Assembly (NCBI GenBank): GCA_903834135.1
Contig: CAILHZ010000018.1
Span: 86,472 to 150,471, forward strand
Direction: 5' to 3'
Source of the DNA: an uncultured Opitutia bacterium
GTDB taxonomy: Bacteria; Verrucomicrobiota; Verrucomicrobiia; Opitutales; Opitutaceae
DNA: 64,000 nt
Shown: positions 35,344-46,702 of the stretch, in pieces
How positions within the stretch are numbered: the stretch's first letter is position 1
How the letters are laid out: every line of letters starts with the position of its first letter
Notes under the pieces: model-generated
Told to the model about the DNA's origin: nothing
The model's database searches: none
The model's input: only the letters and a program-made list of their open reading frames with translations
Made by a program: the position numbers and the translations under genes

Positions 35344-35354
35344 ACAAATTCGTA

Positions 35355-36752
35355 TTAAATGTGGATTGCCTCGCCTGAGGTAGCAGCGGCTGCCTCCATG
35401 AGAGCTTCGCTTAAAGTAGGATGAGCGTGTATCGTTTTATGAATTTCTTCGACACTTGCTTCAAGTTCGATTGCGAGACAGTATTCAGCAATGAGTTCAG
35501 TTGCTTCAGAGCCAATGATATGAGCTCCGTAAACTTCACCTGTTTTTGCATCGCTGACGATTTTCACAAAGCCTTCACTTTCAGCGGATGCTACCGCTTT
35601 ACCGGAAGCAGTGAATGGGAATTTACCGATCTTAATATTAAGACCCTTATCCTTTGCTGCCTTCTCAGATAAACCAATACTTGCTACTTGAGGTTGGCAA
35701 TAGGTACAGCCTGGGAAATTACGTACGCGGGTTGACTTACCGTGACCGAACATAGCGTTAACCGCTGTTACGGCCTCAAAGGTAGCTACGTGCGCTAACC
35801 AAGGCGGTCCAATAATATCACCTGCAGCATAAACACCAGGTACATTGGTTTGGTAGTCGTTACCTACTTTTATATAGTTACGATCGAGATCGATTTTTAA
35901 CTTAGCAGAAATAACGCCTTCAATATTAGCTACTACACCAATAGCGGAAAGTACCGTTTCTGCTTCAATGGTTTGTTTTACACCGTCTTTAACTAAGTCT
36001 ACAGAAACGCTTGTCTTAGAAACTTTGAAATTTTCACACTTAGTTGAAAGATGAATTGCTATACCTTGTTTTTCAAAGGAACGCTGTAGTGTCTTAGATA
36101 CTTCTTCATCCTCTACAGGAAGCACATTAGGAAGCATTTCAACTAAAGTAACCTTGGAACCGAAGGCATTATAGAAATAAGCAAATTCAACACCTATTGC
36201 ACCTGCACCTACAATAATCACCGACTTAGGAAGAGTCTTAGCAGCTAAGGCTTCACGCGATGTCATAACACGTAAGCCATCGACTTCTAGATCTGCAATG
36301 CGGCGCATCTTGCAGCCCGTTGCGATTAAAATCTTCTTAGCCTTAAAAGTTTTCCCTTTGCTCTCACCTTCTGTGATTTCAACTAACCCAGGGGAAGCAA
36401 CTTGAGCTTTGCCTACAACATACTCGACTTTATTCTTACGGAATAAAAATTCAATTCCCTTAGCCATTTGGCCTGCAACACCACGTGAGCGCTCCATGAT
36501 TTTAGCAAAATCAAAGGATACATCTTTGACGGTGATACCAAAGGTTTCGGACTTCTTAATTTTTTCGTACAGTTCAGCACTCTTAAGAAGAGCCTTCGTT
36601 GGGATACAGCCCCAATTAAGACAGGTACCCCCTGCACGTTCTTGTTCGATACAGACAACTTTCTTTCCAAGTTGTCCTGCACGAATTGCGCCTGCATAGC
36701 CTGCAGGACCGCCACCAATCACTACTAAATCGTATTCTAGGGAATCAGCCAT
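35355..36752 (-). CDS. lpdA: Dihydrolipoamide dehydrogenase
   Basis: A 465-residue flavoprotein (E3) that reoxidises lipoamide in 2-oxoacid dehydrogenase or glycine-cleavage complexes. FAD motif VVIGGGPAGYAGAIRAGQ, redox-active disulfide C44/C49 in GGTCLNWGCIPTKALL, NAD-binding VGAGAIGVEFAYFYNAFGSK, and the partner-subunit active site HAHPTLSEALMEA are all seen. I start at the ATG at 36752; a TTG at 36773 would add 7 residues. A small dyad (36753-36766) lies right before the ATG. No E1 or E2 gene is nearby. Confidence 0.95.
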   Translation of the reverse strand: MADSLEYDLVVIGGGPAGYAGAIRAGQLGKKVVCIEQERAGGTCLNWGCIPTKALLKSAELYEKIKKSETFGITVKDVSFDFAKIMERSRGVAGQMAKGIEFLFRKNKVEYVVGKAQVASPGLVEITEGESKGKTFKAKKILIATGCKMRRIADLEVDGLRVMTSREALAAKTLPKSVIIVGAGAIGVEFAYFYNAFGSKVTLVEMLPNVLPVEDEEVSKTLQRSFEKQGIAIHLSTKCENFKVSKTSVSVDLVKDGVKQTIEAETVLSAIGVVANIEGVISAKLKIDLDRNYIKVGNDYQTNVPGVYAAGDIIGPPWLAHVATFEAVTAVNAMFGHGKSTRVRNFPGCTYCQPQVASIGLSEKAAKDKGLNIKIGKFPFTASGKAVASAESEGFVKIVSDAKTGEVYGAHIIGSEATELIAEYCLAIELEASVEEIHKTIHAHPTLSEALMEAAAATSGEAIHI

Positions 36753-36811
36753 CACACCAAGGTGTGGAACCAACCAAAACCGTCAAATTTAAATATGTGC
36801 CTAAAAAAGGC

Positions 36812-37222
36812 TTAAATATCGATTACGTTAGGATCAGCCTTAGGTTTAGAAGGCTTTGAAGGGGGCGGCGAGCGGCCTGAAAACCCGTTAAGAATCAGGT
36901 TTGTGATACTTAAAACAATAGCTCCACCCACTGCAGACCAAAATCCAGCGACATGAAAGCCGTCCACTAAATGTCCCGCCATCATGAATAAAAGGGCATT
37001 AATAACAACCATACCAAAGCCTAGGCTTAATATGATAAAAGGTAGGGCAAAAAGGACCAAAATGGGCTTAATTAAGGAATTAAGAATACCTAGCACGCAG
37101 GCGACACAAAAAAGCGTAAAAGCATCCTCACAGCGTATACCTGGTATAAGTCGAGTTGCCAGGGCGACACCTATAGTCAGACCTAACCAGCGAAACATGA
37201 GTTGAAAAAATCTCGATTGCAT
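36812..37222 (-). CDS. Phage holin family / YvlD-like four-helix membrane protein
   Basis: A 136-residue protein with four hydrophobic helices. The core LFCVACVLGILNSLIKPILV plus LFALPFIILSLGFGMVVINA (about 37-77) is diagnostic of the YvlD family (holin superfamily IV). A proline/lysine-rich, cytoplasmic-looking tail follows. The name does not mean prophage origin; no phage genes are near. The ATG at 37222 is used; an internal ATG at 37198 is possible. The role is unknown. The gene is divergent from the glycosyltransferase gene, with only 36 bases between their chosen starts. Confidence 0.82.
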   Translation of the reverse strand: MQSRFFQLMFRWLGLTIGVALATRLIPGIRCEDAFTLFCVACVLGILNSLIKPILVLFALPFIILSLGFGMVVINALLFMMAGHLVDGFHVAGFWSAVGGAIVLSITNLILNGFSGRSPPPSKPSKPKADPNVIDI

Positions 37223-37258
37223 CTCTACTTAAGTCTCAGACTAGTCTGGCTTCGTGCA

Positions 37259-38353
37259 ATGAAAATAATTGTTATCCAAGATCACCTAAGAAGCGGAGGA
37301 ACCGAAAGGCAATCGGTATACTTAGCACGCGCTTTTTTTAGATTGGGTCACGATACCACACTACTGACATTTAGACCAGGTGGCATCTTAGAGCATCTAG
37401 ATGAGTCCACACTTTTTGAGCCCACGCATATCCACTTACAAAGTTTTGATACAGGTTTAGATTGGCTAGCTCTTGGTTTAACCCATACAGTGCGTAAACA
37501 TAAACCAGATATAATTCTCTGCCACGGCCGTATGGCAAATTGCTATGCAGGGCTTTTACAATCTGCACTCCCCACCTCTGTTGTGATTGGCACCTTGCGA
37601 ACCGGTAAAACGCTACCCTACTTATTTAGAAAATCTCTGAAATCAGTTAAGGCCGTTGTTGCTAACAGTGAAGATACTAAAGAAAGGTTAATTAAGTCGT
37701 TTAACCTTCCTCGTGAAAAAATTACAGTTATTTATAATTCACTAATTTTTAAACCCGCAGATGCTACCCCTCATAATCTTGAATTTAGAACCCAAGTCGG
37801 TGCAGGAGCAGACACCTTAATTCTTGTATGTGTAGCCATGTTTCGTCCTGAAAAAAGACAACGTGACTTAATTGAAATCGTTTCAAAATTACCGAAACAC
37901 CTAGACTGGAAGTTAATTTTTGTGGGTGACGGCTCAGAACGTCATAGCTGTGAGCGCTTGGTAGAACAAAAAAAGCTCAAAGAGCATGTCGTCTTCAGTG
38001 GTTTTCACTCAGATCCAACAGCGCTCTACGCTTTATCGGATATAGCTATACATGCATCAGAACGTGAATCTCTTTCAAACTTCTTAATTGAAGCCCAAGC
38101 TCATGGTTTACCAGCAGTTGTTTATCCGGCCCAAGGAATCACCGAAAGCATGATTGAAGGTCAAACCGGTTGGGTGATTAAGCGAGGTGATGAAGATGCC
38201 TTTAGGACCAAGATATTAGAACTTTTTAGCGATAGCTCTTTGGTTAAAAAAGAACGCTCAGAGGCAGCCCGCAATTTCGCTCGCAACCGCTTTGATTCAG
38301 AAAAACAAGTCGAGCGGTATGTTCAGTTATTTAATTCATTATTATCATCCTAA
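37259..38353 (+). CDS. GT4-family glycosyltransferase
   Basis: A 364-residue GT-B fold enzyme. The N-terminal KIIVIQDHLRSGGTERQSVY is typical of GT4 (sugar-acceptor side), and the C-terminal half has the donor-binding segment VAMFRPEKRQRDLIEIVSKL. The E-x7-E motif is ASERESLSNFLIEAQAHG. It probably builds a surface polysaccharide, glycolipid or LPS core; donor and acceptor are not inferable. ATG at 37259 is chosen; the open frame runs back to a TTG at 37202 and would overlap the divergent holin-like gene. uvrA follows after 38 bases. Confidence 0.85.
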   Translation: MKIIVIQDHLRSGGTERQSVYLARAFFRLGHDTTLLTFRPGGILEHLDESTLFEPTHIHLQSFDTGLDWLALGLTHTVRKHKPDIILCHGRMANCYAGLLQSALPTSVVIGTLRTGKTLPYLFRKSLKSVKAVVANSEDTKERLIKSFNLPREKITVIYNSLIFKPADATPHNLEFRTQVGAGADTLILVCVAMFRPEKRQRDLIEIVSKLPKHLDWKLIFVGDGSERHSCERLVEQKKLKEHVVFSGFHSDPTALYALSDIAIHASERESLSNFLIEAQAHGLPAVVYPAQGITESMIEGQTGWVIKRGDEDAFRTKILELFSDSSLVKKERSEAARNFARNRFDSEKQVERYVQLFNSLLSS

Positions 38354-38391
38354 AAAACAGCTCTACAGATTTGACAAATGCTGCTCTTTGA

Positions 38392-41300
38392 ATGCCCGTA
38401 GTACCTGTGTTAAGTCCTCATCCTAAACTCTCTGAAGCAAGTGGTAACTCCATACGACTTAGGGGTGTAAGGCAAAATAATCTCAAAGGCTTTGACCTAG
38501 ATATTCCTCTAGGCAAATACACGGTAGTCACAGGCTTAAGCGGCGCAGGCAAAAGTTCGCTCGTTTTCGACACCCTGCATGCCGAAGGCCAGAGACGTTA
38601 TGTTGAAACCTTTAGTGCTTACACACGCCAATTTTTAGATCTGCTTGCTAAGCCAAATGTCGATTCGATTGAAAACATTAGGCCTTCGATAGCGATTGAA
38701 CAAACGAACACCGTTAAGACTTCACGCTCCACTGTAGGAACGATGACTGAATTAACGGATTATTTTAAAGTCTGGTTTAGTCACGCAGCTGAATGCTTCG
38801 ATCCAGCAACTGGTGAAAAAATAGAAGATGATAATCCGCTTAAAATTTGGTCTAAAATTGAAGCCCCTTATTTAGATAAAACACTGATTGTTACTTTCAA
38901 AGTAACTAAACCTGAAAACTTAGCCTGGAATGAAATTCTTACGAGCCTAAAGGGCCAAGGTTACCTAAGGTGTCTTTTGAGTGACGAGGATCCTATTTTA
39001 AAAGGTGAGTTTTTAGAAACCCGCATTGATGACTTACTTGGAGAATCCAGTAAGTTACTTAAAAAAAATACATGGCTTCTGATCGCTCAAGACCGCTTAA
39101 AGATTAAGCAAGAGATCAAAAGTCGTTTTATTGAAGCTGTAGAAACAGCATTCCAATTTGGCTCAGGCCAAGTGCGCTTATTTGAAGAAAATCTTACTTT
39201 AGATAAGACGCGTACCTTTAGCCAAGTAGCTCATTATTCTAAAGGTCTTCATTCACCTAAAACCGGCAAAACCTTTCGTACCTCCTCTCCTAGCCTGTTC
39301 TCCTTTAATTCGCCCTTGGGAGCTTGTCCTACATGCCGTGGCTTTGGACGAATCATCGAATTAGATTTACGCCTAGCAATTCCAGACCAGTCCCTATCAA
39401 TTGATGATGGAGCAATTAAATGCTGGGAAGGCGAAGTGTATTCATCTTCTAAAGATGACTTAAAGGTTTTTGCAAAGCGTAGAAAAATTCCAACAAATAT
39501 ACCTTTCGCTGAACTCTCTAAAGAGCACCAAGTTTTTATTATTGAAGGTGAACCTGGTTACGGTGAAGAAAATAATAAAGAGTGGCCTAAATATTGGTAC
39601 GGAATACGCGGATTTTTTAAGTGGCTTGAAAAAACAACGTACAAAATGCATGTACGTGTCTTCCTATCACGCTATAGGGCATACAACATGTGCCCAGACT
39701 GTCATGGCGCAAGACTACAAAATGAATCATTATGCTGGAAGTGGCAGACCCTTACACTACCCGAGTTATATGCGATACCCGTTAGTGCTTTACTGAGTAA
39801 ACTTAAAGCAGGGGCTTCATTTACAGCACAAAGTAAACGCAACCCTCAAGCCTCAGATCTTGCGCTTGAATCAATTCTAACTCGGCTGCGCTATCTTGAA
39901 CAAGTGGGCTTAGGTTATCTTACAATAGACCGTACTTCACGCACACTTTCTGGGGGCGAAGTCGAACGCGTAAATCTTACCTCATGCTTAGGCACCTCCT
40001 TAGTAGATACCTTATTTGTTCTCGATGAACCAAGTGTTGGACTACACCCCAGAGATGTTGATAGACTCGTTGAAATTATACGCTCTTTAACCGATATCGG
40101 AAATACTGTCATTGTTGTTGAACACGATGAAGCAATGATTCGAGCTGCGGATCACGTGATTGAAGTGGGTCCTGAACCTGGCTCTAGAGGAGGTAACATT
40201 GTTTTTGAAGGTAGCGTGAAAGCGATGCTTAGAGATAAGGCTAGTATCACGGGCGCTTATTTTTCAGGAAGAAAAACAATTCCTACTCCAGAGCTAAGAC
40301 GTGAAGTATATCCTAAAGGCGATTGGCTTAGCTTTAATTCTGTTACTAAGCACAATATTACAAATCTTAGTTTCAAGATACCTCTTAAAAAACTTGTCTG
40401 CTTAAGTGGCGTTTCTGGATCTGGTAAATCAACCTTGCTTGATAATGTAATCTATCAAGGTCTACAGACACAAAAACATCAGTTAGCTGAAGACCCCGCT
40501 CACATTGGCTCAATTGTAAGTGATGAACCATTTACTGATTTAGTCTTTGTTGATCAGTCTCCATTAAGCAGAACTCCACGCTCAAATCCAGCACTCTACA
40601 CAGGTGCCTGGGAACTTATAAGGGAGCTCTATGCTCAGACTCTTGCAGCTAAAGCCGCAGGCTGTACAGCAAGTGACTTTTCATTCAATGCCGGTGACGG
40701 ACGCTGTCCACACTGCTCGGGTCTTGGTTTCGAAAAAATCGAGATGCAATTCTTATCTGACGTATTCGTTCCTTGTGCGGTATGTGAGGGCAAGCGCTTT
40801 AGACCACAAATACTTTCCTTCACATTCCAGGATAAATCGATTGCCGATTTACTCGAAACGACAGTCACTGACTCGCTGGTTTTTTTTAGTGGTTATGAAA
40901 ATATTCGCTCACGGCTTTCTGGTTTAGTCGAAGTAGGACTGGGTTATCTTAAATTAGGACAACCTATCAATACATTAAGTGGAGGTGAAGCACAGCGACT
41001 TAAATTAATTCGCTACTTAGGAGGCTACGCAGGTGAATCTGCCCCAAAACCAGGAGCTCTACTCTTACTGGATGAACCAACAACAGGGCTTCATCGCCAT
41101 GATGTTAAAATTTTAATTTCCGTTCTCCAAGCACTCGTCGATCAAGGACATACCTTAATAGTGATAGAGCACAACTTGGATGTACTTAAGTCCGCTGATT
41201 GGATTTTAGAAATAGGTCCGGATGCAGGTGTAAATGGAGGTAAAGTTATAGCAGAAGGTCCACCCGAAGTAATCGCCAAATCTAAAACACAAACCGCTTC

Positions 41301-44088
41301 TTTTTTACGTAAAGCACTTGGATCAGAGCAAATCTTAGATGAGACACTAAGTACCGCAGTGAAAATCCAGCCTAAACGTGTTCATGCTATAACTCTCACT
41401 GGAGCACGAGAAAATAACCTCAAAAATATTTCAGTTAGTATTCCACACCATACCTTAACTGTGGTTACAGGAGTTTCAGGTTCAGGAAAATCCACCTTAG
41501 CGTTCGATCTAATTTTTGCAGAAGGTCAAAGACGCTTCATGGAGTCGATGTCTCCGTATGCTAGACAATTCATGGAGCAGCTACCGCGTCCTGATTTAGA
41601 TCGCCTAACAGGGATACCTCCTACTGTTGCTATCGAACAGCGAATCACACGGGGATCTCGTAAATCAACGGTGGCTACAATTACCGAGGTGGCTCAATAC
41701 TTAAGACTTTTATATGCCCGGCTTGGTATTCAGTACCATCCTGAAACGGGACGTGAAGTTGTGCCACTTAAGCCTGAAGCTTTAAATGAATTTCTATTTA
41801 AAGTACTTCGTACAGCAGAGGCTAAAAAAGCAAAACAGCTTTATTTATGTGCACCATTAATTCGTAGCAGGAAAGGCCATCATCAGCCTATCGCAGAGTG
41901 GATCAGTAAGCAGGGCTATAGCCTAATGCGTGCAGATAAAAAAGTGCTCAAGGTAGAAAGTTTTCAAAAACTAGATCGCTATAAAGAACACGATATCGAA
42001 GTAATCGTATGTGATTTAAAACTAGAAACTAAACAAGTCGCTCAAGTCAAAGCACTCACCCTTGCATTAAGTCTAGGGAAAGGAACCTGTTTTCTTTTAG
42101 CAAACCCTGGTAAAGTACTCTCCTACTTTTCTACCACACGAACTGATCAAGAAAGTGGTGAATCTTTTCCAGAATTAGATCCAAAGCATTTTTCCTTTAA
42201 TTCACCGCAAGGCTGGTGTCCTGCATGCCGTGGTCATGGACGAATTTTCCCATGGATGCTCACACCCGAAGACGAGGAAGATGACGAGGCTCATTTACGG
42301 CAGTACGGAATCGATTTAGCCGACATCTCTGACCTAGGAGAGCCATGTCCTCAATGCCATGGAGAACGTCTAAGTCGTATTTCGCGTGCAGTTAAATTAC
42401 CGTTTAAAGGAGGAAAACATTTATCACTACCAGAGTTACTCTCTCAGACGCCTTTTAATGTCTGCACATTAATGCGCAGTCTTGTAGTAGATAAAAGAGG
42501 TGCTCTGATTATACAGGACATTGCGCCCCAGATTGAAGAGCGACTCGCATTCCTAGACCGAGTAGGTTTGGGTTACTTAGCGCTAGACCGCTCTACTGAA
42601 ACACTTTCAGGCGGAGAAGCTCAGCGGATTAGATTAGCGGCTCAACTTGGGTCAAACCTATCTGGAGTACTCTATGTACTTGATGAGCCAAGTATTGGCT
42701 TACATGCACGCGATAATACTCGTCTCATTAAAACCTTAAAGGAACTACAAGCTAAGGGAAACACGCTGCTTGTTGTTGAACATGACGATGAGCTAATGGA
42801 GCATGCTGATCATATTATTGACCTAGGACCTGCAGCAGGTATCCACGGTGGAGAGATATTAGCTGAAGGCACCCCAAGTCACATTAAACATAGTGATAAA
42901 TCGCTAACAGGACTATTTTTATCTAAAGGCATAAAGCATCCTGTACGTGGAGAGTACCGAACTTTAATTAGTACAAAACAAGCACCTTTAGATTGGATTG
43001 AACTAAGCCAAGTGAATTTTAGAAATATTAAAGATGTTACCCTTAAAATTCCGACTAGGCGCTTAGTGATGGTTGCAGGACCAAGTGGTGCTGGAAAATC
43101 AAGTCTCTTTAGGGACGTACTTGCTCCTGCTGTAGCTGAAGCCGTAAAAGAAAAAAAGAAGTCAATTACTGGCAAAACATTTACTGAGGCAAGTGGCTAC
43201 AAGCGTGACGACAACAAATCAACGTCTGATCAAAAGACTATATTTAAAGAAGTCACAGGTCTAGCAGGTCTGCGCTCAGTAATTATCGTTGACCAATCAC
43301 CAATTGGCAAAACACCGCGCTCTACCCCTGCGACGTACCTGGGTATATTCGATACTATTCGGCAGTTCTTTGCATCACTGCCAGATTCTAAATTACGCGG
43401 CTATAGTGCGTCTCGGTTTTCATTTAATACAAATCAAGGCCGCTGTCCTACCTGCGAAGGTGCTGGTAGAATTAAACATGAGATGGCATTCATGCCAGAC
43501 ACCTATCTACCTTGCGAAGAATGTCATGGGATGAGATATAGCGCTGAATTAGCTGAAATTAAATGGAAAGGCTATAATATCGGCCAAGTCCTTAAACTCA
43601 CCTTTGAAGAAGCGGCTACTTTCTTTAGTTTTCACAATCACTTAGGTGCTGTGTGTAAACTTATGGTCGATTGTGGTCTGGGATACTTAACTCTAGGACA
43701 AAGTTCCCCAACGCTCTCCGGTGGTGAAGCGCAACGACTAAAACTAGTCACTGAACTTTCCAATGGCCTAGCCACTCTAACAGATGCACGCAGAGGTTCG
43801 GCTCCTATTAATCTTTATCTACTAGAAGAACCTACAATTGGTTTACATCTCAGTGACTGTGAAAAATTAATTCACGTACTACATGCTTTAGTCGAACAGG
43901 GACACACCGTTTGTGTCATTGAGCATAACATAGATCTTTTAGCTGAGGCAGACTACATTGTTGAAATGGGTCCAACGGGTGGACCCGAGGGCGGAAAGCT
44001 TTTATACCAAGGGGATCTTCAAGGCTTACTTAAGGAAAAAAAGAGCCCGACGGCACCTTACATCAAAGCTAAGTTTAAAAAGACTTAA
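38392..44088 (+). CDS. uvrA: Excinuclease subunit A, double-length (tandem UvrA)
   Basis: A 1898-residue protein, twice the usual UvrA (about 940). It contains two complete UvrA units in tandem. Four Walker A loops are visible: GLSGAGKSS (48), GVSGSGKST (673), GVSGSGKST (1027) and GPSGAGKSS (1563). Four LSGGE(A/V) ABC signatures and four zinc modules of CPxC...CxxC type ([36 protein letters not shown]) accompany them. A fusion of this type is known in Chlamydia. The UvrA dimer is normally two identical chains; here one chain could form a pseudo-dimer. It starts DNA repair with UvrB. It converges with the carbonic-anhydrase-like gene, sharing TTAA at the stops. Confidence 0.95.
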   Translation: MPVVPVLSPHPKLSEASGNSIRLRGVRQNNLKGFDLDIPLGKYTVVTGLSGAGKSSLVFDTLHAEGQRRYVETFSAYTRQFLDLLAKPNVDSIENIRPSIAIEQTNTVKTSRSTVGTMTELTDYFKVWFSHAAECFDPATGEKIEDDNPLKIWSKIEAPYLDKTLIVTFKVTKPENLAWNEILTSLKGQGYLRCLLSDEDPILKGEFLETRIDDLLGESSKLLKKNTWLLIAQDRLKIKQEIKSRFIEAVETAFQFGSGQVRLFEENLTLDKTRTFSQVAHYSKGLHSPKTGKTFRTSSPSLFSFNSPLGACPTCRGFGRIIELDLRLAIPDQSLSIDDGAIKCWEGEVYSSSKDDLKVFAKRRKIPTNIPFAELSKEHQVFIIEGEPGYGEENNKEWPKYWYGIRGFFKWLEKTTYKMHVRVFLSRYRAYNMCPDCHGARLQNESLCWKWQTLTLPELYAIPVSALLSKLKAGASFTAQSKRNPQASDLALESILTRLRYLEQVGLGYLTIDRTSRTLSGGEVERVNLTSCLGTSLVDTLFVLDEPSVGLHPRDVDRLVEIIRSLTDIGNTVIVVEHDEAMIRAADHVIEVGPEPGSRGGNIVFEGSVKAMLRDKASITGAYFSGRKTIPTPELRREVYPKGDWLSFNSVTKHNITNLSFKIPLKKLVCLSGVSGSGKSTLLDNVIYQGLQTQKHQLAEDPAHIGSIVSDEPFTDLVFVDQSPLSRTPRSNPALYTGAWELIRELYAQTLAAKAAGCTASDFSFNAGDGRCPHCSGLGFEKIEMQFLSDVFVPCAVCEGKRFRPQILSFTFQDKSIADLLETTVTDSLVFFSGYENIRSRLSGLVEVGLGYLKLGQPINTLSGGEAQRLKLIRYLGGYAGESAPKPGALLLLDEPTTGLHRHDVKILISVLQALVDQGHTLIVIEHNLDVLKSADWILEIGPDAGVNGGKVIAEGPPEVIAKSKTQTASFLRKALGSEQILDETLSTAVKIQPKRVHAITLTGARENNLKNISVSIPHHTLTVVTGVSGSGKSTLAFDLIFAEGQRRFMESMSPYARQFMEQLPRPDLDRLTGIPPTVAIEQRITRGSRKSTVATITEVAQYLRLLYARLGIQYHPETGREVVPLKPEALNEFLFKVLRTAEAKKAKQLYLCAPLIRSRKGHHQPIAEWISKQGYSLMRADKKVLKVESFQKLDRYKEHDIEVIVCDLKLETKQVAQVKALTLALSLGKGTCFLLANPGKVLSYFSTTRTDQESGESFPELDPKHFSFNSPQGWCPACRGHGRIFPWMLTPEDEEDDEAHLRQYGIDLADISDLGEPCPQCHGERLSRISRAVKLPFKGGKHLSLPELLSQTPFNVCTLMRSLVVDKRGALIIQDIAPQIEERLAFLDRVGLGYLALDRSTETLSGGEAQRIRLAAQLGSNLSGVLYVLDEPSIGLHARDNTRLIKTLKELQAKGNTLLVVEHDDELMEHADHIIDLGPAAGIHGGEILAEGTPSHIKHSDKSLTGLFLSKGIKHPVRGEYRTLISTKQAPLDWIELSQVNFRNIKDVTLKIPTRRLVMVAGPSGAGKSSLFRDVLAPAVAEAVKEKKKSITGKTFTEASGYKRDDNKSTSDQKTIFKEVTGLAGLRSVIIVDQSPIGKTPRSTPATYLGIFDTIRQFFASLPDSKLRGYSASRFSFNTNQGRCPTCEGAGRIKHEMAFMPDTYLPCEECHGMRYSAELAEIKWKGYNIGQVLKLTFEEAATFFSFHNHLGAVCKLMVDCGLGYLTLGQSSPTLSGGEAQRLKLVTELSNGLATLTDARRGSAPINLYLLEEPTIGLHLSDCEKLIHVLHALVEQGHTVCVIEHNIDLLAEADYIVEMGPTGGPEGGKLLYQGDLQGLLKEKKSPTAPYIKAKFKKT

Positions 44089-44618
44089 ACTTTAGAAGGT
44101 AAAGCTGCATGAGCTTTAGCTACTTCAATATATTTATCAGCGGATAATTTAAGTGAAGCCACTTCATCCTCTCGTAGAGGCCTGACTATTTTAGCGGGAG
44201 ATCCAAACACAAGAGAGCGTGGTGGGCACTGAAAGTTTTGGGTCACAAGACTGCTTGCCCCTACAAGCGATTGATCACCAATCACTGCACCATCAAGGAC
44301 GGTTGCACCCATTCCAATTAGACATTCATTTCCGATTGTGCAGGCATGAATAATTGCTGCATGGCCGATCGTGCAAAAATCACCAATCACTGCTGCATGA
44401 CTATCAGAGTGATGGATGATGGCATTATCTTGAATATTAGTACCCTGACCTACCCGGATCTCATTAATATCAGCCCGTAAAACAGCACCATAAAACACAC
44501 TGGAATTCTTACCTAAAATTACATCGCCAATCACAGTGGCTGACTTAGCCACAAATAAGGCATCTTTAGTAACAGGCAACTTACCGAGATATTTGTTTAA
44601 ACGTTCTGCGTGTGTCAT
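44085..44618 (-). CDS. Gamma-carbonic anhydrase family hexapeptide-repeat protein
   Basis: A 177-residue left-handed beta-helix protein of the YrdA/PaaY type. Hexapeptide repeats run from about 25 to 140 (AKSATVIGDVILGKNSSVFY, then GAVLRADINEIRVGQGTNIQ). Zinc-binding histidine candidates lie in IIHHSDSH and TIGHAAIIHACTIG. Family members are predicted carbonic anhydrases but many show little activity. Trimeric and cytoplasmic by analogy. The gene is 12 bases downstream of the nucleoside permease gene and may be the last gene of that operon. Its stop overlaps the uvrA stop in a shared TTAA. Confidence 0.88.
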   Translation of the reverse strand: MTHAERLNKYLGKLPVTKDALFVAKSATVIGDVILGKNSSVFYGAVLRADINEIRVGQGTNIQDNAIIHHSDSHAAVIGDFCTIGHAAIIHACTIGNECLIGMGATVLDGAVIGDQSLVGASSLVTQNFQCPPRSLVFGSPAKIVRPLREDEVASLKLSADKYIEVAKAHAALPSKV

Positions 44619-44630
44619 ACCAATAGAGTG

Positions 44631-45611
44631 TTAATTTTCTTTTTCGTAAGGCACGCCAATAGCCTTAGGTGGTTCAGGCCGTGCTACAAATCCCGCTAAA
44701 AGAATTACGGTCATCAGATACGGTAAAGCGATAATAAACTGAACAGGTATAATACCTATGAGTGGCAGTGGCACACCTTGAAGACGAGTGGCCACTGTAT
44801 CTGTGAAGGCAAATAACAAACATGCTCCTAAAGCCCTGTAAGGCTTCCAATTACCAAAGATAAGAGCTGCTAGGGCCAAATAGCCCTTACCTGCGGTCAT
44901 ATCAGGAATAAATCCAGCTCCGGCCGCTGTCGCTAAATAAGTACCTGCTACGCCACTTAAAACACCTGAGATAAGAACCGCTTGAGTTCTGATTTTATTA
45001 ACAGAAATACCTGCTGAATCTAAAGCATGAGGATTTTCACCGACAGCACGCACTCGTAAACCAAACCTAGTTTTATATAGAATAAATGCACTAAGCGGCA
45101 CTAAGAGTGCTGCTAAATAAACAATGACACTGTGCCCACTAATGAGTTCAGAATAAATAAGTCCTGGGAATGGATGCGTGCGTGACACCTTAGCCCAAGG
45201 TAGTGTGATTTCCAAAAACCGCTGTGCAGAATTTGTAAGCCCTGGAGTTTGATTTCCCTGATTAAACCAAGCAAGCGCAAGTGTAGGTGCCAATCCAGAA
45301 ATAGTAATATTAAGTGCAATTGCCGCTACCACTTGATTTCCCTTTTTAAAGACGCACGCAAATGAAAGTACAGCTGCAATTAAAACCGATACACTTACAC
45401 CCACTAATAGGCCAAGCCAAGCGGAGCCGTAAATTGCAGAGGCTGCAGCAGAGCCAAACGCAGCCCCAAGCATCATACCCTCTAAGCCAAGGGCAACTAC
45501 ACCTGAGCGTTCACTAAATAAACCTGCCAACGCAGAAAGAATGAGTGGAGTTGCCACACGTATTGTTCCTGCCAGTAGCAGTATAATGACTGTGTAATAA
45601 CTTAGTGTCAT
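44631..45611 (-). CDS. ABC transporter permease, nucleoside-type (second subunit)
   Basis: A 326-residue membrane protein with about 9 hydrophobic segments, of the branched-chain/nucleoside permease family (NupQ/YufQ-like). RSGVVALGLEGMMLGAAFGS is the diagnostic N-terminal segment, and RVRAVGENPHALDSAGISVN is the loop contacting the ATPase. It overlaps the preceding permease gene by 4 bases (ATGA). Together with the BMP binding protein and ATPase it forms a four-component importer for nucleosides or purine bases; the precise cargo is inferred from the family. Confidence 0.9.
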   Translation of the reverse strand: MTLSYYTVIILLLAGTIRVATPLILSALAGLFSERSGVVALGLEGMMLGAAFGSAAASAIYGSAWLGLLVGVSVSVLIAAVLSFACVFKKGNQVVAAIALNITISGLAPTLALAWFNQGNQTPGLTNSAQRFLEITLPWAKVSRTHPFPGLIYSELISGHSVIVYLAALLVPLSAFILYKTRFGLRVRAVGENPHALDSAGISVNKIRTQAVLISGVLSGVAGTYLATAAGAGFIPDMTAGKGYLALAALIFGNWKPYRALGACLLFAFTDTVATRLQGVPLPLIGIIPVQFIIALPYLMTVILLAGFVARPEPPKAIGVPYEKEN

Positions 45612-46702
45612 ACCGTGGTCGTAAAGATACGCCTAAGGGGCTTCTTAAGTAACTGATCTAGTGCCCCGCAAAATAAAATCACTAAACCCTGAATTACGAT
45701 CACTAGGGCATGACTAATATGCGGCATTTCAAAAGCAAGTTCTCCGCCACCCTGCACAAGGGCTCCAAAAAGTAGGGCTGAAAAGCAAATTCCAATAGGA
45801 TTGTTTCGTCCCATGAGGGCAACTGCTATTCCAATAAACCCAGCACCTGCAGGGAAATCTAAGGTGAGACGATGCTGAGAACCCATTAACTCATTTAAGC
45901 CTAAACAGCCCGCAAGAGCTCCTGATAGAAGCATAGCTTTAAGCATAAAATTTTCAGGTGATATACCTGCGTAACGAGCAGCCGCAGGACTAGTCCCAGC
46001 AACACGCAGCTGATAACCAAAACGGGTTCTCCATAAAAGAAACCAAATAGCAACTGCTGCTGTGAGTGAAATAAGAAGTGCTAAATTCAGCGGGCTTTGT
46101 CCCAAATTAATACCTGCATAACTAAAGAGTCCTTTCAAAGACGGCAAAAAAGCATGATTTGAAAATTCGCGACTCTCTGGTGCTTGCTGTCCTGGCTTAA
46201 TTAAAACTACCACTAACAGCCAAGTCATAAGTGCTGAGCCAATAAAATTAAACATAATTGTCGTAATAACAATATGACTACCCTTACGCGCTTGAAGCCA
46301 AGCTGGGACATATGCCCATGCAGCGCCGAATAACGCACCAGCAAGTATACCAAGTATGATAACACACCACGCAGGTAGCCCACCTAAATAAAGCCCCACA
46401 AAACTAACACCTAATCCACCTACGTAGGCTTGCCCTTCGCACCCAATATTAAATAGGCCTGCATGGTAAGCGACCGCTACAGCTAAACCTGTAAAAATAT
46501 AATTTGTAGAATAGAAGAGTGTATAGCCAAGCCCTTCTCCTGAACCAAACGAGCCTTGAAAGATTACCTGAAGTGCTTTGAGAGGATTTTCTCCAATACT
46601 AAAAATAATCAAACCAGATACTAAAAGCGCTAAACCAAGATTGAGGACAGGCAGTAAAAAAGGCTCCAGACGTAAATAAAGTGCTGAGCGTGACTGGCTC
46701 AT
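45608..46702 (-). CDS. ABC transporter permease, nucleoside-type (first subunit)
   Basis: A 364-residue inner-membrane permease (NupP/YufP-like) with about 10 helices. AGLFNIGCEGQAYVGGLGVS and the coupling region YQLRVAGTSPAAARYAGISP are typical. GLNELMGSQHRLTLDFPAGA, then GFIGIAVALMGRNNPIGI, matches the central family signature. It overlaps the ATPase gene upstream by 4 bases and the second permease downstream by 4 bases, so all are translationally coupled. Confidence 0.9.
   Translation of the reverse strand: MSQSRSALYLRLEPFLLPVLNLGLALLVSGLIIFSIGENPLKALQVIFQGSFGSGEGLGYTLFYSTNYIFTGLAVAVAYHAGLFNIGCEGQAYVGGLGVSFVGLYLGGLPAWCVIILGILAGALFGAAWAYVPAWLQARKGSHIVITTIMFNFIGSALMTWLLVVVLIKPGQQAPESREFSNHAFLPSLKGLFSYAGINLGQSPLNLALLISLTAAVAIWFLLWRTRFGYQLRVAGTSPAAARYAGISPENFMLKAMLLSGALAGCLGLNELMGSQHRLTLDFPAGAGFIGIAVALMGRNNPIGICFSALLFGALVQGGGELAFEMPHISHALVIVIQGLVILFCGALDQLLKKPLRRIFTTTV

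Noticed and set aside
36413..36718. 101-residue open frame inside lpdA
   Set aside because: It overlaps the conserved FAD and disulfide region of lpdA and has no features of its own.
36812..37222. Prophage holin
   Set aside because: The four-helix protein belongs to the YvlD branch; there is no lysin, tail or integrase gene nearby, so prophage origin is not supported.
39470..39796. 108-residue open frame within uvrA in another frame
   Set aside because: uvrA motifs continue uninterrupted on either side, so this is a chance frame.
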